Shown here one piece after another: positions 14,838 through 21,863 of a stretch of DNA of 34,508 nt; position 1 is the stretch's first letter; each line of letters begins with the position of its first letter. Position numbers and translations under genes: made by a program. A model generated the notes under the pieces. The model saw nothing but the letters and a program-made list of their open reading frames with translations. It ran no database searches and was not told the origin of the DNA. The DNA comes from Pseudomonas sp. PH1b. GTDB lineage: Bacteria > Pseudomonadota > Gammaproteobacteria > Pseudomonadales > Pseudomonadaceae. The stretch is taken from the NCBI RefSeq assembly GCF_000633395.1, contig NZ_AYMU01000034.1, positions 1 through 34,508 of the forward strand. Reading direction: 5' to 3'.

Positions 14838-15533
14838 ATGGACCAGGACCGCATTCTCGACAAGATCAAGAAGTGCTTGGAGATGGCCAAGGGCAAGGGT
14901 TCTAACCCAAATGAAGCGGAGATTGCCCTGCGTCAGGCTCACAAAATGATGGAAGCCTACAACCTGGAGATGGGGGATGTGCTCGCCAGCATGGCCGGAG
15001 AGGTCAAGGTGGCAGCCGGTTCCGAAAGCGACCCACCAGCCTGGCGGGTACGCTTAGCCCATGTCTGTGCCGAGGCATTTGGCGCTCACTTCATTATCAA
15101 GACGTCATGCTTTGAAAGCGCATCGTTCACCTTCATCGGCTGTGGGGCAGTGCCCGAATTGTCGTGTTATGCATATCAGGTACTGGAACGCCAGCTGCAG
15201 AAGGGGCGCCGTGATTTTCTCGCCACGCAGAAGCGCTGTAAGCGCGCCACCAAGGTAGCCCGTGGCGATGCATTCGCCCATGGCTGGATCGATGCCGTGT
15301 CAGCCAAGGTGGAACTGTTTGCCGGTGTCGAGGACAACATCGCTGAAGCGATTCAAGCCTACATGGCCAAGAAATACCCGAACCTCGGCCAAGCCAAGAT
15401 GAAACGTCGCAAACTTAAGGCCCGAGACGAAGTAGCCGGAGACGCCGGGTACCAGGCTGGTCGCTCAGCTCAACTGCACCACGCGGTGAATCATCGGCCA
15501 TTGGCACGTTTGACTGTGGGGGGGGCGAGATGA
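14838..15533 (+). CDS. DUF2786 protein
   Basis: The 231-residue product starts one base after the DUF3164 stop. Its N-terminus (MDQDRILDKIKKCLEMAKGK, then NEAEIALRQAHKMMEAYNLE) is the DUF2786 signature, a helical pair found in phages and some cellular genes. The C-terminal part contains WRVRLAHVCAEAFGAHF, ELSCYAYQVLERQL and the basic YPNLGQAKMKRRKLKARDE, which fits nucleic-acid contact. The exact role is unknown. It overlaps the next gene by ATGA. Confidence 0.88.
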   Translation: MDQDRILDKIKKCLEMAKGKGSNPNEAEIALRQAHKMMEAYNLEMGDVLASMAGEVKVAAGSESDPPAWRVRLAHVCAEAFGAHFIIKTSCFESASFTFIGCGAVPELSCYAYQVLERQLQKGRRDFLATQKRCKRATKVARGDAFAHGWIDAVSAKVELFAGVEDNIAEAIQAYMAKKYPNLGQAKMKRRKLKARDEVAGDAGYQAGRSAQLHHAVNHRPLARLTVGGAR

Positions 15534-15748
15534 GCGATAAACAGAGCTATGACACCTTGGTAGTGGAAGGAATGGGCAACTCTATTCCGCGAGAGATTGG
15601 CGGGCTGCGCGTTGCGGCCTGGTCCTCAGGAAACGCCCTTCACCATATGAGCGAGCTGGAAGACTTCGTTCGTGAGCTGTCCTACGGCGATATCGAAGAC
15701 CCTCAACAGGCTGCTATTGAACTGATGGAACGCGGAGGATGGGGATGA
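15530..15748 (+). CDS. Small acidic phage protein
   Basis: The 72-residue product starts MSDKQSYDTLVVEGMGNSIP. It has a beta-rich first half (LVVEGMGNSIPREIGGLRVA) and an acidic helical second half (ELEDFVRELSYGDIEDPQQA). It overlaps the DUF2786 stop by ATGA and the gemA-like start by ATGA, so the three are translationally coupled. No family is recognised. Confidence 0.68.
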   Translation: MSDKQSYDTLVVEGMGNSIPREIGGLRVAAWSSGNALHHMSELEDFVRELSYGDIEDPQQAAIELMERGGWG

Positions 15749-16197
15749 GCACTGCGCCCAACAACCTGACCAGGCTGCGTTATATCAAGCTGATCCATGT
15801 TGCGCGGCGTGAGCTGCGCATGGATGACGACACCTATCGCCTGATGCTATCCGGCATGGTCGGATTGGAAGGCGCTACATCGACCGCTGACCTGAGTGTT
15901 CCAAATCTGCAGAGGGTTTTGGAGCAGCTCAAGCAGCTGGGTTTCAAGCCCCGTCCAAACAAGGTAGGAACGCGGCCACGCGCCAACGATGAGCAGTCCC
16001 GGAAGATCCGGTCGTTATGGCTGGAGCTGCACGACTTGGGCGCGGTTCGCGATCCGTCCGAAGAGGCTCTGGCCAACTTCGTAAAAAGCATGACCAAGGT
16101 GTCTGCGCTGCAGTGGCTCAACGTCGCCCAGGCGAGCCGTGTGATTGAGAACCTAAAGCAGTGGCAGCGCCGTGTGACCAGCCAGGAGGTCGTATGA
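15745..16197 (+). CDS. gemA: GemA-like regulatory protein (Mu gp16 family, DUF1018)
   Basis: The 150-residue product starts MSTAPNNLTRLRYIKLIHVA at 15745, overlapping the preceding stop by ATGA; a second in-frame ATG at 15739 is less likely. The opening, with IHVARRELRMDDDTYRLML, is the hallmark of the Mu gp16/GemA family (DUF1018). The C-terminal half includes SRKIRSLWLELHDLGAVRDP and ALQWLNVAQASRVIENLKQW. In Mu, GemA alters host gene expression and DNA topology early in lytic growth. It is followed directly by the Mor-like gene, the Mu order. Confidence 0.9.
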   Translation: MSTAPNNLTRLRYIKLIHVARRELRMDDDTYRLMLSGMVGLEGATSTADLSVPNLQRVLEQLKQLGFKPRPNKVGTRPRANDEQSRKIRSLWLELHDLGAVRDPSEEALANFVKSMTKVSALQWLNVAQASRVIENLKQWQRRVTSQEVV

Positions 16198-16562
16198 AAG
16201 CGCCCTGTAGCGCACCGGGTGAACTCCTCCAGACCCTAGCCGACCATGTGGCCCAGTCTGCCAGGGAGACACTTGATGTCAGCCCTGAACTCGCGGAAGC
16301 ACATGGCAGTGAAGTGGCGATGCTCATGGCAAATGTCTGGGGTGGGCAGGTTCTTTACATGCCCAAAGGCATCCACCTGCAGGCCTCGAAACTACATCAG
16401 CAACTCTTTGATGAATGCACAGGGCGTAACCAGCGAGAGCTTGCCAGGAAATACAATCTCTCCCTGGCGTTTGTCTACAAGGTCGTTAAGAGAATGCGGC
16501 TGGCAGTAATTGCTCGTGACCAAGGTGATCTCTTCGCGTCCTTTGAAGAGGATGACGAGTAG
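16194..16562 (+). CDS. mor: Mor-type middle-operon transcription activator
   Basis: The 122-residue product starts MKAPCSAPGELLQTLADHVA at 16194, overlapping the gemA stop. A dimerisation region with VWGGQVLYMPKGI (about 50-62, the Mor/C hallmark) precedes a helix-turn-helix, GRNQRELARKYNLSLAFVYK (about 78-100), then RMRLAV. Mor binds the middle promoter as a dimer and recruits RNA polymerase to switch from early to middle genes. It is the last early gene; only about 185 noncoding bases separate it from the presumed phage end, so the target promoter must lie elsewhere. Confidence 0.9.
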   Translation: MKAPCSAPGELLQTLADHVAQSARETLDVSPELAEAHGSEVAMLMANVWGGQVLYMPKGIHLQASKLHQQLFDECTGRNQRELARKYNLSLAFVYKVVKRMRLAVIARDQGDLFASFEEDDE

Positions 16563-16704
16563 TTACCAGCGGCAAAGGGAGCTAACCTTCCACCTAGAGC
16601 CCCGATCACCTGGCAATGGCCGGGGCCAAACCTTATTGCACCTGCTGCAACACATTTACAGTTCCCGTACCACCATGGACCATCAGATCCCGGAGTGTCT
16701 CGGG

Positions 16705-16746
16705 TTTATCTCACACCTCTCCCTGTATTTATCTCAGTCCTAAACA
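16705..16746. repeat. Presumed prophage end with two transposase-site-like repeats
   Basis: TTTATCTCA occurs at 16705-16713 and 16728-16736 (23 bp apart), just inside a terminal AAACA at 16742-16746. Read inward the end would begin TGTTTAGGACTGAGATAAAT, with the TG start usual for Mu-type ends and TGAGATAAA repeats as transposase sites. The 16563-16746 stretch holds no gene. The exact cut and target duplication cannot be confirmed because the other end is outside the window. Confidence 0.45.
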
Positions 16747-16788
16747 CGTAAAGGCCATTCGGGCGTCTCCTCCCCTACCCCGCAGGAA

Positions 16789-16813
16789 GCGGCCCAGCGT
16801 GCAGCCGGGCCGC
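16789..16813 (-). terminator. Hairpin downstream of norB (weak terminator candidate)
   Basis: GCGGCCC (16789-16795) pairs with GGGCCGC (16807-16813) around an 11-base loop, 21 bases past the norB stop. The leftward transcript continues TTCCTGC, a poor U-tract, so termination would be weak or Rho-dependent. Nothing else is seen in 16747-16834. Confidence 0.3.
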
Positions 16814-16834
16814 GTTGTGTCGGCACCGCCGGCC

Positions 16835-18259
16835 TCAGGAGCGCACCACCCGGACCGCCGCCGGGTCCGCGCGGCCACGCTGACGGAAGCTCGACAGGTA
16901 GCAGAGCAGCCCGGCCATGAACCCCAGGCCACTGACCAGGCGCGCCCAGAACAACCCGCGCAAGTGCTCGACGGTGGACATGAACGGCAAGGCGCTGCCG
17001 TCTTCGGCCCAGCGTTGCAGCAGGATCTGCACCACGCCGGCGGCGGTGAGCAACAGGGTGATCATCACCATCGACAGGGTCATCAGCCAGAACCCCCAGA
17101 CCTCAAGGGTCTGGGCACGCTCATCGGGCGCCTCGCCCAGCCCGCGCAAGCGGGGCATGGCGTAGCTGATCAAGGTCATGACGATCATCGCGTAGGCCCC
17201 GTAGAACGACAGATGACCATGAGCCGCGGTCAGTTGCGTGCCGTGGGTGTAGTAGTTGACCGGTGCCAGGGTGTGCAGGAACCCCCAGACCCCGGCCCCG
17301 AAGAACGCGGTGACCGTGGTGCCCTTGGCCCACAGCGTGGCGGCGCGGTTGGGGTGCTGGCGTCGACGGTTGCGCACCATGCTGAAGGCGAACAGCACCA
17401 TGGCCAGGAACGGCAGCGGCTCCAGCACCGAGAAGATCGAGCCGAGCCACAGCCAGACCTGCGGCGCGCCAATCCAGAAGAAGTGGTGGCCGGTCCCTAT
17501 GATCCCGCTGATCAGCGCCATGGCGACTATCACATACAGCCATTTCTCCACCACTTCACGGTCGACGCCGGTGATCTTGATCAGCACGAAGGCCAGCATC
17601 GAACCCATGATCAGCTCCCACACGCCTTCCACCCAGAGATGCACCACCCACCACCAGTAGAACTTGTCCCGGGCCAGATTGGCGGGGTTGTAGAAGGAGA
17701 ACAGGAAGAACACCGCCAGCCCGATCAGGCCGGTCATCATCACCATGCTGACCGTGGTCTTGCGGCCCTTGAGCAGGGTCATGCCGATGTTGTAGAGAAA
17801 CCCCAGGCACACCAGCACTATGCCCAGTTTGGTGATGGTCGGCTGTTCCAGGAACTCGCGGCCCATGGTCGGCAGCAGCTCGTTGTGGGTCAGCCGGGCC
17901 AGGCCCGCATAGGGCACCAGCAGGTAGCCGAGAATGGTCAGCACCCCGGCCACGGCGAACACCCAGAACAGCAGGAGCGCCAGTTTCGGGCTGTGCAGCT
18001 CGCGATCGGCCTCCTCCGGAATCAGGTAGTAGGCCGCGCCCATGAAGCCCAGCAGCAGCCAGATGATCAGCAGGTTGGTGTGCACCATGCGCGCCACGTT
18101 GAACGGAATGGCCGGGAACAGGAAGTCGCCGATCACGTATTGCAGGCCCATGATCAGGCCGAACAGCACCTGTCCGAGAAACAGCATCAGGGCCAGCACG
18201 AAGTAGGGTTTGGCCACGGCCTGCGAAGCGAATTTCAGATGTGGATTGGCAATGCTCAT
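16835..18259 (-). CDS. norB: Nitric oxide reductase large subunit NorB
   Basis: The 474-residue integral membrane protein is the catalytic subunit of cytochrome-c-type NO reductase, reducing two NO to N2O. Its 12 hydrophobic segments match the haem-copper superfamily. Ligands fall at the positions known for P. aeruginosa NorB: H60 and H349 (haem b), H347 (haem b3), and H207, H258, H259 with E211 (FeB); E280 is also kept (FSVLEPLPF). The ATG at 18259 is chosen because AGGAGGG lies about 9 bases before it; a GTG at 18262 is adjacent. It follows norC by three bases. The usual next gene, norD, is not seen; a prophage end lies about 90 bp downstream. Confidence 0.98.
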   Translation of the reverse strand: MSIANPHLKFASQAVAKPYFVLALMLFLGQVLFGLIMGLQYVIGDFLFPAIPFNVARMVHTNLLIIWLLLGFMGAAYYLIPEEADRELHSPKLALLLFWVFAVAGVLTILGYLLVPYAGLARLTHNELLPTMGREFLEQPTITKLGIVLVCLGFLYNIGMTLLKGRKTTVSMVMMTGLIGLAVFFLFSFYNPANLARDKFYWWWVVHLWVEGVWELIMGSMLAFVLIKITGVDREVVEKWLYVIVAMALISGIIGTGHHFFWIGAPQVWLWLGSIFSVLEPLPFLAMVLFAFSMVRNRRRQHPNRAATLWAKGTTVTAFFGAGVWGFLHTLAPVNYYTHGTQLTAAHGHLSFYGAYAMIVMTLISYAMPRLRGLGEAPDERAQTLEVWGFWLMTLSMVMITLLLTAAGVVQILLQRWAEDGSALPFMSTVEHLRGLFWARLVSGLGFMAGLLCYLSSFRQRGRADPAAVRVVRS

Positions 18260-18262
18260 CAC

Positions 18263-18703
18263 TCAGCCCTCCTTGTTTGGCGGCCAGCCATTGGTGTCGA
18301 TGTTCGAGCTCCACCTGAGGAATTCGGCGATATCGTCGACCTCTTGCTCGCTCAGGTTGAACTGCGGCATGGCCCGGCGCCCGGGCACGCCCAGCGGCTG
18401 CATCTTCATCCAGGCCTGCATAAAGGGCTTGAACCCCTCCTCGCCGCCACGACGCTGGTAGACGTTGCCCAGCTCCGGCGCGAAATACGCGCCCTCGCCC
18501 AGCAAGGTGTGGCAGCCGACGCAGTTGTTCTGCTCCCAGACCGTCTTACCGCGCACCACCGCTTCGGTCAACTGCGCCTGGTTGCTGCGTTTGGGAAAGG
18601 TCTGTTCGGTGTGATAGGTCAAGGCCAGGAAGATCAGGAAAAAGAACACACTTGCGCCGAAATAGATGTTCCTGGCCATGTCCTTGGTGAAGGTCTCTGA
18701 CAT
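18263..18703 (-). CDS. norC: Nitric oxide reductase small subunit NorC (cytochrome c)
   Basis: The 146-residue protein, the same length as P. aeruginosa NorC, starts MSETFTKDMARNIYFGASVF at 18703, not at an in-frame ATG ten codons earlier. One transmembrane helix (about 13-30) anchors a periplasmic haem c domain with C61-V-G-C64-H65 and the distal ligand M112 (RRAMPQF). It accepts electrons from soluble cytochrome c or azurin and passes them to NorB. The gene ends WPPNKEG, as in other pseudomonads. It is preceded by an ANR/DNR-type box and a good -10. Confidence 0.98.
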   Translation of the reverse strand: MSETFTKDMARNIYFGASVFFFLIFLALTYHTEQTFPKRSNQAQLTEAVVRGKTVWEQNNCVGCHTLLGEGAYFAPELGNVYQRRGGEEGFKPFMQAWMKMQPLGVPGRRAMPQFNLSEQEVDDIAEFLRWSSNIDTNGWPPNKEG

Positions 18704-18731
18704 GCTCGCGTCCTCATTGCTTGGCGTGGCC

Positions 18732-18774
18732 ATGATAGAAAGCGCGCGGTCGAGAGCGACTTGATGACAATCAA
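18732..18774 (-). promoter_or_regulatory. ANR/DNR-type box and -10 of norC
   Basis: TTGAT-GACA-ATCAA (18761-18774) is a perfect FNR-family box (ANR and DNR in Pseudomonas). On the leftward strand TATCAT (18737-18732) sits about 33 bases from the box centre, as expected for a box at -41.5. DNR would switch norCB on in response to NO at low oxygen. The spacing is seen; the choice between ANR and DNR is inference. Confidence 0.85.
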
Positions 18775-18826
18775 GAAAGCCCGATAGTTTTACTCGGGTA
18801 TTGCCACTGCGGGTGCCGAACCCGGT

Positions 18827-19621
18827 TCAGGAAAAGTGCACATCGATCACATCCATCAGCGCCGCGACGGTCACCGGGTCATCGCTGAGGGGTTCGGCCA
18901 GGCACGCCAGGCAGGCCTGGCGCGGGTCCATGCCGGCACCGATCAGGCGCGCGGTGAAGATCAGCAGGCGGGTCGAGGCCACCTCCTCCAGGTCATGCTG
19001 GTCGAGCCGGCGCAGGGCCTGGCCGAGCCTGACCAACTGGCTGGCCAGGGCGCCATCGACCCCGGCCTCGCGGCGGACGATCTGCTCCTCTTGCGCCACG
19101 TCCGGGTAGCCAAGGCGCATGGCCACGAAGCGCTGCCGGGTGCTGGGCTTCATGCCCTTGAGCAGGTTCTGGTAACCGGGGTTGTAGGAGGCCACCAGCA
19201 TGAACGAGGGCGGAGCCTTGAGCACCTCGCCGGTGCGCTCCAGGAACAGCTCGCGGCGATCGTCGGCCAGGGGATGCAACACCACCACGGTGTCCTGGCG
19301 CGCCTCCAGCACTTCGTCGAGGTAGCAGATGCCGCCCTCGCGCACTGCCCGGGTCAGGGGGCCGTCCTGCCACCAGGTGCCCTCGGCACCTATCAGGTGA
19401 CGCCCCACCAGATCGGCGGCGCTCAGGTCGTCATGGCAGGCGACGGTGTACAGCGGCAGTTGCAGGCGCTGGGCCATATGCTGGACGAAACGCGTCTTGC
19501 CACAGCCGGTCGGGCCCTTGATCAGCAGCGGCAGGCCGTGGCGCCAGGCGTGTTCAAACAGCAGCGGCTCATTGCCCTGAGCCTGGTAGAAGGGTTCGCA
19601 GCGGGGTTCGGAAAGGTCCAT
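18827..19621 (-). CDS. nirQ: NirQ/NorQ-type MoxR AAA+ ATPase
   Basis: The 264-residue protein belongs to the MoxR/CbbQ AAA+ family and activates nitrite or NO reductase, most likely helping insertion of the NorB metal site together with NorD. Walker A GPTGCGKT lies at 36-43 and Walker B CYLDEV at about 99-104. VASYNPGYQNLLKGMKPSTR is the family's sensor 1 region. The start at 19621 (MDLSEPRCEPFYQAQGNEPL) gives the usual length; a frame from 19738 would run through the promoter box. It lies upstream of norC on the same strand, 123 bp away, with its own box. Confidence 0.93.
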   Translation of the reverse strand: MDLSEPRCEPFYQAQGNEPLLFEHAWRHGLPLLIKGPTGCGKTRFVQHMAQRLQLPLYTVACHDDLSAADLVGRHLIGAEGTWWQDGPLTRAVREGGICYLDEVLEARQDTVVVLHPLADDRRELFLERTGEVLKAPPSFMLVASYNPGYQNLLKGMKPSTRQRFVAMRLGYPDVAQEEQIVRREAGVDGALASQLVRLGQALRRLDQHDLEEVASTRLLIFTARLIGAGMDPRQACLACLAEPLSDDPVTVAALMDVIDVHFS

Positions 19622-19700
19622 GGGATACCTGGATAGCGACGGGTTGGCGGTCACGCTAAGAGCCCCGGCGGCAACCCGGCAAGCATCGCGCTGAGCAAAC

Positions 19701-19714
19701 TTGATCGCGATCAA
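19701..19714 (-). promoter_or_regulatory. ANR/DNR-type box upstream of nirQ
   Basis: TTGAT-CGCG-ATCAA is a fully palindromic FNR-type box, 80 bases before the nirQ start. No good -10 is seen at the expected place (GGGTTG around 19672-19677), so the promoter may depend strongly on the activator. The other flank faces the end of the HemN-like gene, so nirQ is the only plausible target. Confidence 0.78.
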
Positions 19715-19756
19715 GCGCGCCGCGCCATGCTGCGGCACACCTGCCCCGCCCCGCTG

Positions 19757-21100
19757 TCAGCGGCGAGTGTCGTGGTCCAGCCAGTCAAGGCTGGACGCCG
19801 GCGACGGCTGCGTCGGTTGCTCGAACAGCCGGCAGATGGCATCCACCTCCAGGCGCCCGGCCGGCAGGATGCTGATGAAATCTTCCCGCAACGCCACCAG
19901 GCCGGCGCGACTCATGGCCTCGAGCCGGAGCCAGGCACCCGGGAAGAACTGCCGGAAGACCAGGCCATGGCGCCGTTCTATGGCTCGCACATCCAGTTCC
20001 AGGTCGCAGGCCAGGCGCTCCATCACCTGCTGGCGGATCTGCGCCCCCGCCAGGTGACGCCAGCCGCGCCAGGTGGCCAGTTGCCCCTGCTGCAACTGGC
20101 CCAGGTAATCGCCCAGCACCTCGCTGTTCTGCGCATGCAGCCCATCGAACCGGCTGACCGCGCCCAGCCCCAGGCCGATCTGGTCGCAGTAGCCATGCCG
20201 GGTGAACCCCTGGTAATTGCGACTCAGGCCGCCGCGCTCCTGCGCCATGGCCAGGTCGTCATCGGGGCGCACGAACAGCCCCAGGCCAACATGCAGGTAG
20301 CCCGCCTGAGGCAGGTGTTCGAAGCACAAACGCCGCATCAGGGCCTTGTCCTGCGGGCTGCTGGGGGCTTGCCGCGGCCCCTGGGCATAACGCCGTGGCG
20401 GCTGGGCATAGTCGAACACCTGCAGCCGGTCGGGCTCGAGCTCGACCAGGGAACAGAGCTTGTGGGCAAAGCTGTCCGGGGTCTGCCAGCCGCGACCATA
20501 CCCCAGGTCAACGCTCACCTTGCGGTAACCGAAGGTACGCGCCGCGTCGAGCAGCGACTGGATAGGTCCCGGGTCCTGGTGACGGGCCGGCGCACCCTCG
20601 CAGGCGCAACCGCTGTCCGGCACGCCGATGCTCACGTGATTGAAACCCAGGTCGCGCAGCCGCTTCATGCTCGCCCAGTCGCTGCCGGGCAAGTCGACAT
20701 CGACGCTGTAGTCGCCGCTGTCGTGGTCGAGGAAGTTGAAGCGCTCGCGCAGCAGGCCCATCAGCCGTTGCAGAGGCGCGGAGTCCAGGCCGCCGCCGGT
20801 GAAGTGGAACTGTTCCACCCCCGACACATTGCCCAGGTGGCAGGTCACCAGGCGGATTTCCCGGGACAGGGCAGCCAGGTAGGCCTCGCTGGCCTGGCCT
20901 GGGGCCGCCAGCGTAGCGGGCAGTTGCAGGTTCAGCGCCAGGGGCCGGGGCTGCTGCCGACTGGCGCGCAATGCCCGCAGCACATCCAGGGAGCCGACGC
21001 CGGCGTGGAAGCAGCCTTCCTCGACATGACAATGGGGATCGAGCGCCCCTGGATCATGCCGCACGCCCCGCCCGCTGCGAGAGTGAAAGACTTCGAACAT
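19757..21100 (-). CDS. HemN-like protein lacking the radical-SAM cysteine motif
   Basis: The 447-residue product aligns along its length with oxygen-independent coproporphyrinogen III oxidase HemN. Shared blocks include GVGSLDVLRALRASRQQPRP, VEQFHFTGGGLDS, LDHDSGDYSVDVD, LGFNHVSIGV, SRNYQGFTRHGYCDQIGLG, AVSRFDGLHAQNS, QLATWRGW and the C-terminal ALREDFISILPAGRLEVDAI. HemN has CX3CX2CXC just after a YVHIPFC segment. Here that stretch reads LALNLQLPATLAAPGQASEA: all three cluster cysteines are gone and about 14 residues are missing. The GGGTPT motif is GGGLDS. The frame is intact, so this looks like a kept pseudoenzyme, not a broken gene. Other cysteines (C24, C30, C165, C167) do not fit the motif. 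Its box and neighbours tie it to NO respiration. Confidence 0.85.
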   Translation of the reverse strand: MFEVFHSRSGRGVRHDPGALDPHCHVEEGCFHAGVGSLDVLRALRASRQQPRPLALNLQLPATLAAPGQASEAYLAALSREIRLVTCHLGNVSGVEQFHFTGGGLDSAPLQRLMGLLRERFNFLDHDSGDYSVDVDLPGSDWASMKRLRDLGFNHVSIGVPDSGCACEGAPARHQDPGPIQSLLDAARTFGYRKVSVDLGYGRGWQTPDSFAHKLCSLVELEPDRLQVFDYAQPPRRYAQGPRQAPSSPQDKALMRRLCFEHLPQAGYLHVGLGLFVRPDDDLAMAQERGGLSRNYQGFTRHGYCDQIGLGLGAVSRFDGLHAQNSEVLGDYLGQLQQGQLATWRGWRHLAGAQIRQQVMERLACDLELDVRAIERRHGLVFRQFFPGAWLRLEAMSRAGLVALREDFISILPAGRLEVDAICRLFEQPTQPSPASSLDWLDHDTRR

Positions 21101-21160
21101 GACACAAGCTCCGAGACGGGCCGCAAAACCGCAGTGTCGACCGGCAACCGCCCTGGGGTC

Positions 21161-21174
21161 TTGACCTGCATCAA
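21161..21174 (-). promoter_or_regulatory. ANR/DNR-type box upstream of the HemN-like gene
   Basis: TTGAC-CTGC-ATCAA, read leftward TTGAT-GCAG-GTCAA, differs by one base from a perfect FNR-type box. Its centre is about 67 bases before the start codon. A weak GACACT stands at the expected -10 place (21138-21133). It lies in the 105-bp gap after the membrane-protein gene. Confidence 0.72.
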
Positions 21175-21205
21175 ACCCGACCGGGGTGCAGGTGAGGTGC
21201 CGTGG

Positions 21206-21649
21206 CTACCAGGCGATGTAGAACATGGCCTTGGCCAGCACTACTATGGCCAGCAAGTGAATGAAGACGCTGCGGTGGATGAAGCTCACCCAGCGGGCGG
21301 TCATGCGCTCGGTGCGAAACAACAGCATGGCGCCAAGGAAATGCACCAGCACGCTGATGGCCAGCAGGATCTTCAACGACAGCAAGGTGCCGAACGATGA
21401 CTGCAAAGGCGCCGCCAGCAACGGCCAGTAGCGCAGCCAGAGCATGCCAATGCCGGCGCCGAACAGCACCAGCAGTACCCAGGGCATCAACTGCCGGGCC
21501 CGGCGGCCGATGGCCTGCTCGAGCAACAGCATGACCTTGGCCGGCAACTGCCGGCGGAAACTTTCCAGAAACAGCACCTCGAAGAACACCGTGCCAATAA
21601 ATATCAGGGCGGCGAACAGGTGCAGGGTCAGTAGCACGGGATAGATCAT
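21206..21649 (-). CDS. Small four-helix membrane protein, CopD-like
   Basis: The 147-residue product starts MIYPVLLTLHLFAALIFIGT. It has four transmembrane segments, roughly 3-25, 52-72, 82-104 and 120-142. Histidines lie within or beside helices (H10 in LLTLHLF; LVHFLGAML; SFIHRSVFIHLLAI), which would suit haem or metal binding. The layout recalls CopD-family domains, but the match is not diagnostic. The start at 21649 follows GAGGGG; ATG at 21652 is also possible. A perfect FNR-type box with a -10 stands upstream, so it probably acts in low-oxygen or NO metabolism with its neighbours. Confidence 0.78.
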   Translation of the reverse strand: MIYPVLLTLHLFAALIFIGTVFFEVLFLESFRRQLPAKVMLLLEQAIGRRARQLMPWVLLVLFGAGIGMLWLRYWPLLAAPLQSSFGTLLSLKILLAISVLVHFLGAMLLFRTERMTARWVSFIHRSVFIHLLAIVVLAKAMFYIAW

Positions 21650-21680
21650 CATCCCCTCATGAATGGCCGGAGCGGACCCC

Positions 21681-21722
21681 AGCCTAGCGCTGCGGCTGCC
21701 CGGCGCGCTTGATGCCAATCAA
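21681..21722 (-). promoter_or_regulatory. ANR/DNR-type box and -10 of the CopD-like gene
   Basis: TTGAT-GCCA-ATCAA (21709-21722) is a perfect FNR-type box. Leftward, TAGGCT (21686-21681) falls exactly where a -10 should for a box at -41.5, with the start codon about 25 bases past the implied transcription start. This is one of the two best-formed promoters in the module. Confidence 0.82.
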
Positions 21723-21863
21723 GTAAATCGTCGCTGCCGGTACCAATCGGCATGGGGCTGGTCCCAAGGCAATGTTACCCAGGGCGCAATAGATATTTGC
21801 GTCGGAAGGAATTGATAGCACCCTAACGAAAGGTGCATGCTAGAGGGCTCGCTCGGGTCTTAT

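Larger units (their letters stand above)
1..16746. mobile_element. Transposable Mu-like (B3/BcepMu-type) prophage, partial
   Basis: The stretch holds Mu-type hallmark genes: gpF-like head protein, DUF935 portal, gp28-like terminase, DUF3486, Rz/Rz1, XRE repressor, DDE transposase A, ATPase B, GemA and Mor. Late genes read leftward and early genes read rightward toward the phage end. In BcepMu and B3 the early operon likewise runs outward to a phage end, whereas in Mu itself early and late genes share one direction. The left part (rest of head, tail, other end) lies outside the window. The right boundary at 16746 is inferred from the end of mor, a terminal CA and two TTTATCTCA repeats just inside. 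No early or structural gene seen here is broken, so the element may be active. Confidence 0.93.

Noticed and set aside
16599..16626. GCCCCG/CGGGGC hairpin after mor
   Set aside because: Six-base stem with a 16-base loop and no T run; too weak to call a terminator.
16616..18700. A 694-codon plus-strand frame over norB and norC
   Set aside because: It is antisense to two certain genes, is low-complexity (His/Gln/Pro/Gly-rich), and starts inside the phage end.
20850..21032. Frameshift hiding the HemN cysteine motif
   Set aside because: The other two minus-strand frames in this stretch show no CX3CX2C; the alignable HemN blocks on both sides lie in one frame.
19727..21400. A 557-codon plus-strand frame over the HemN-like gene
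   Set aside because: Antisense shadow with no ribosome site and no recognisable domain; the minus-strand protein aligns with HemN throughout.
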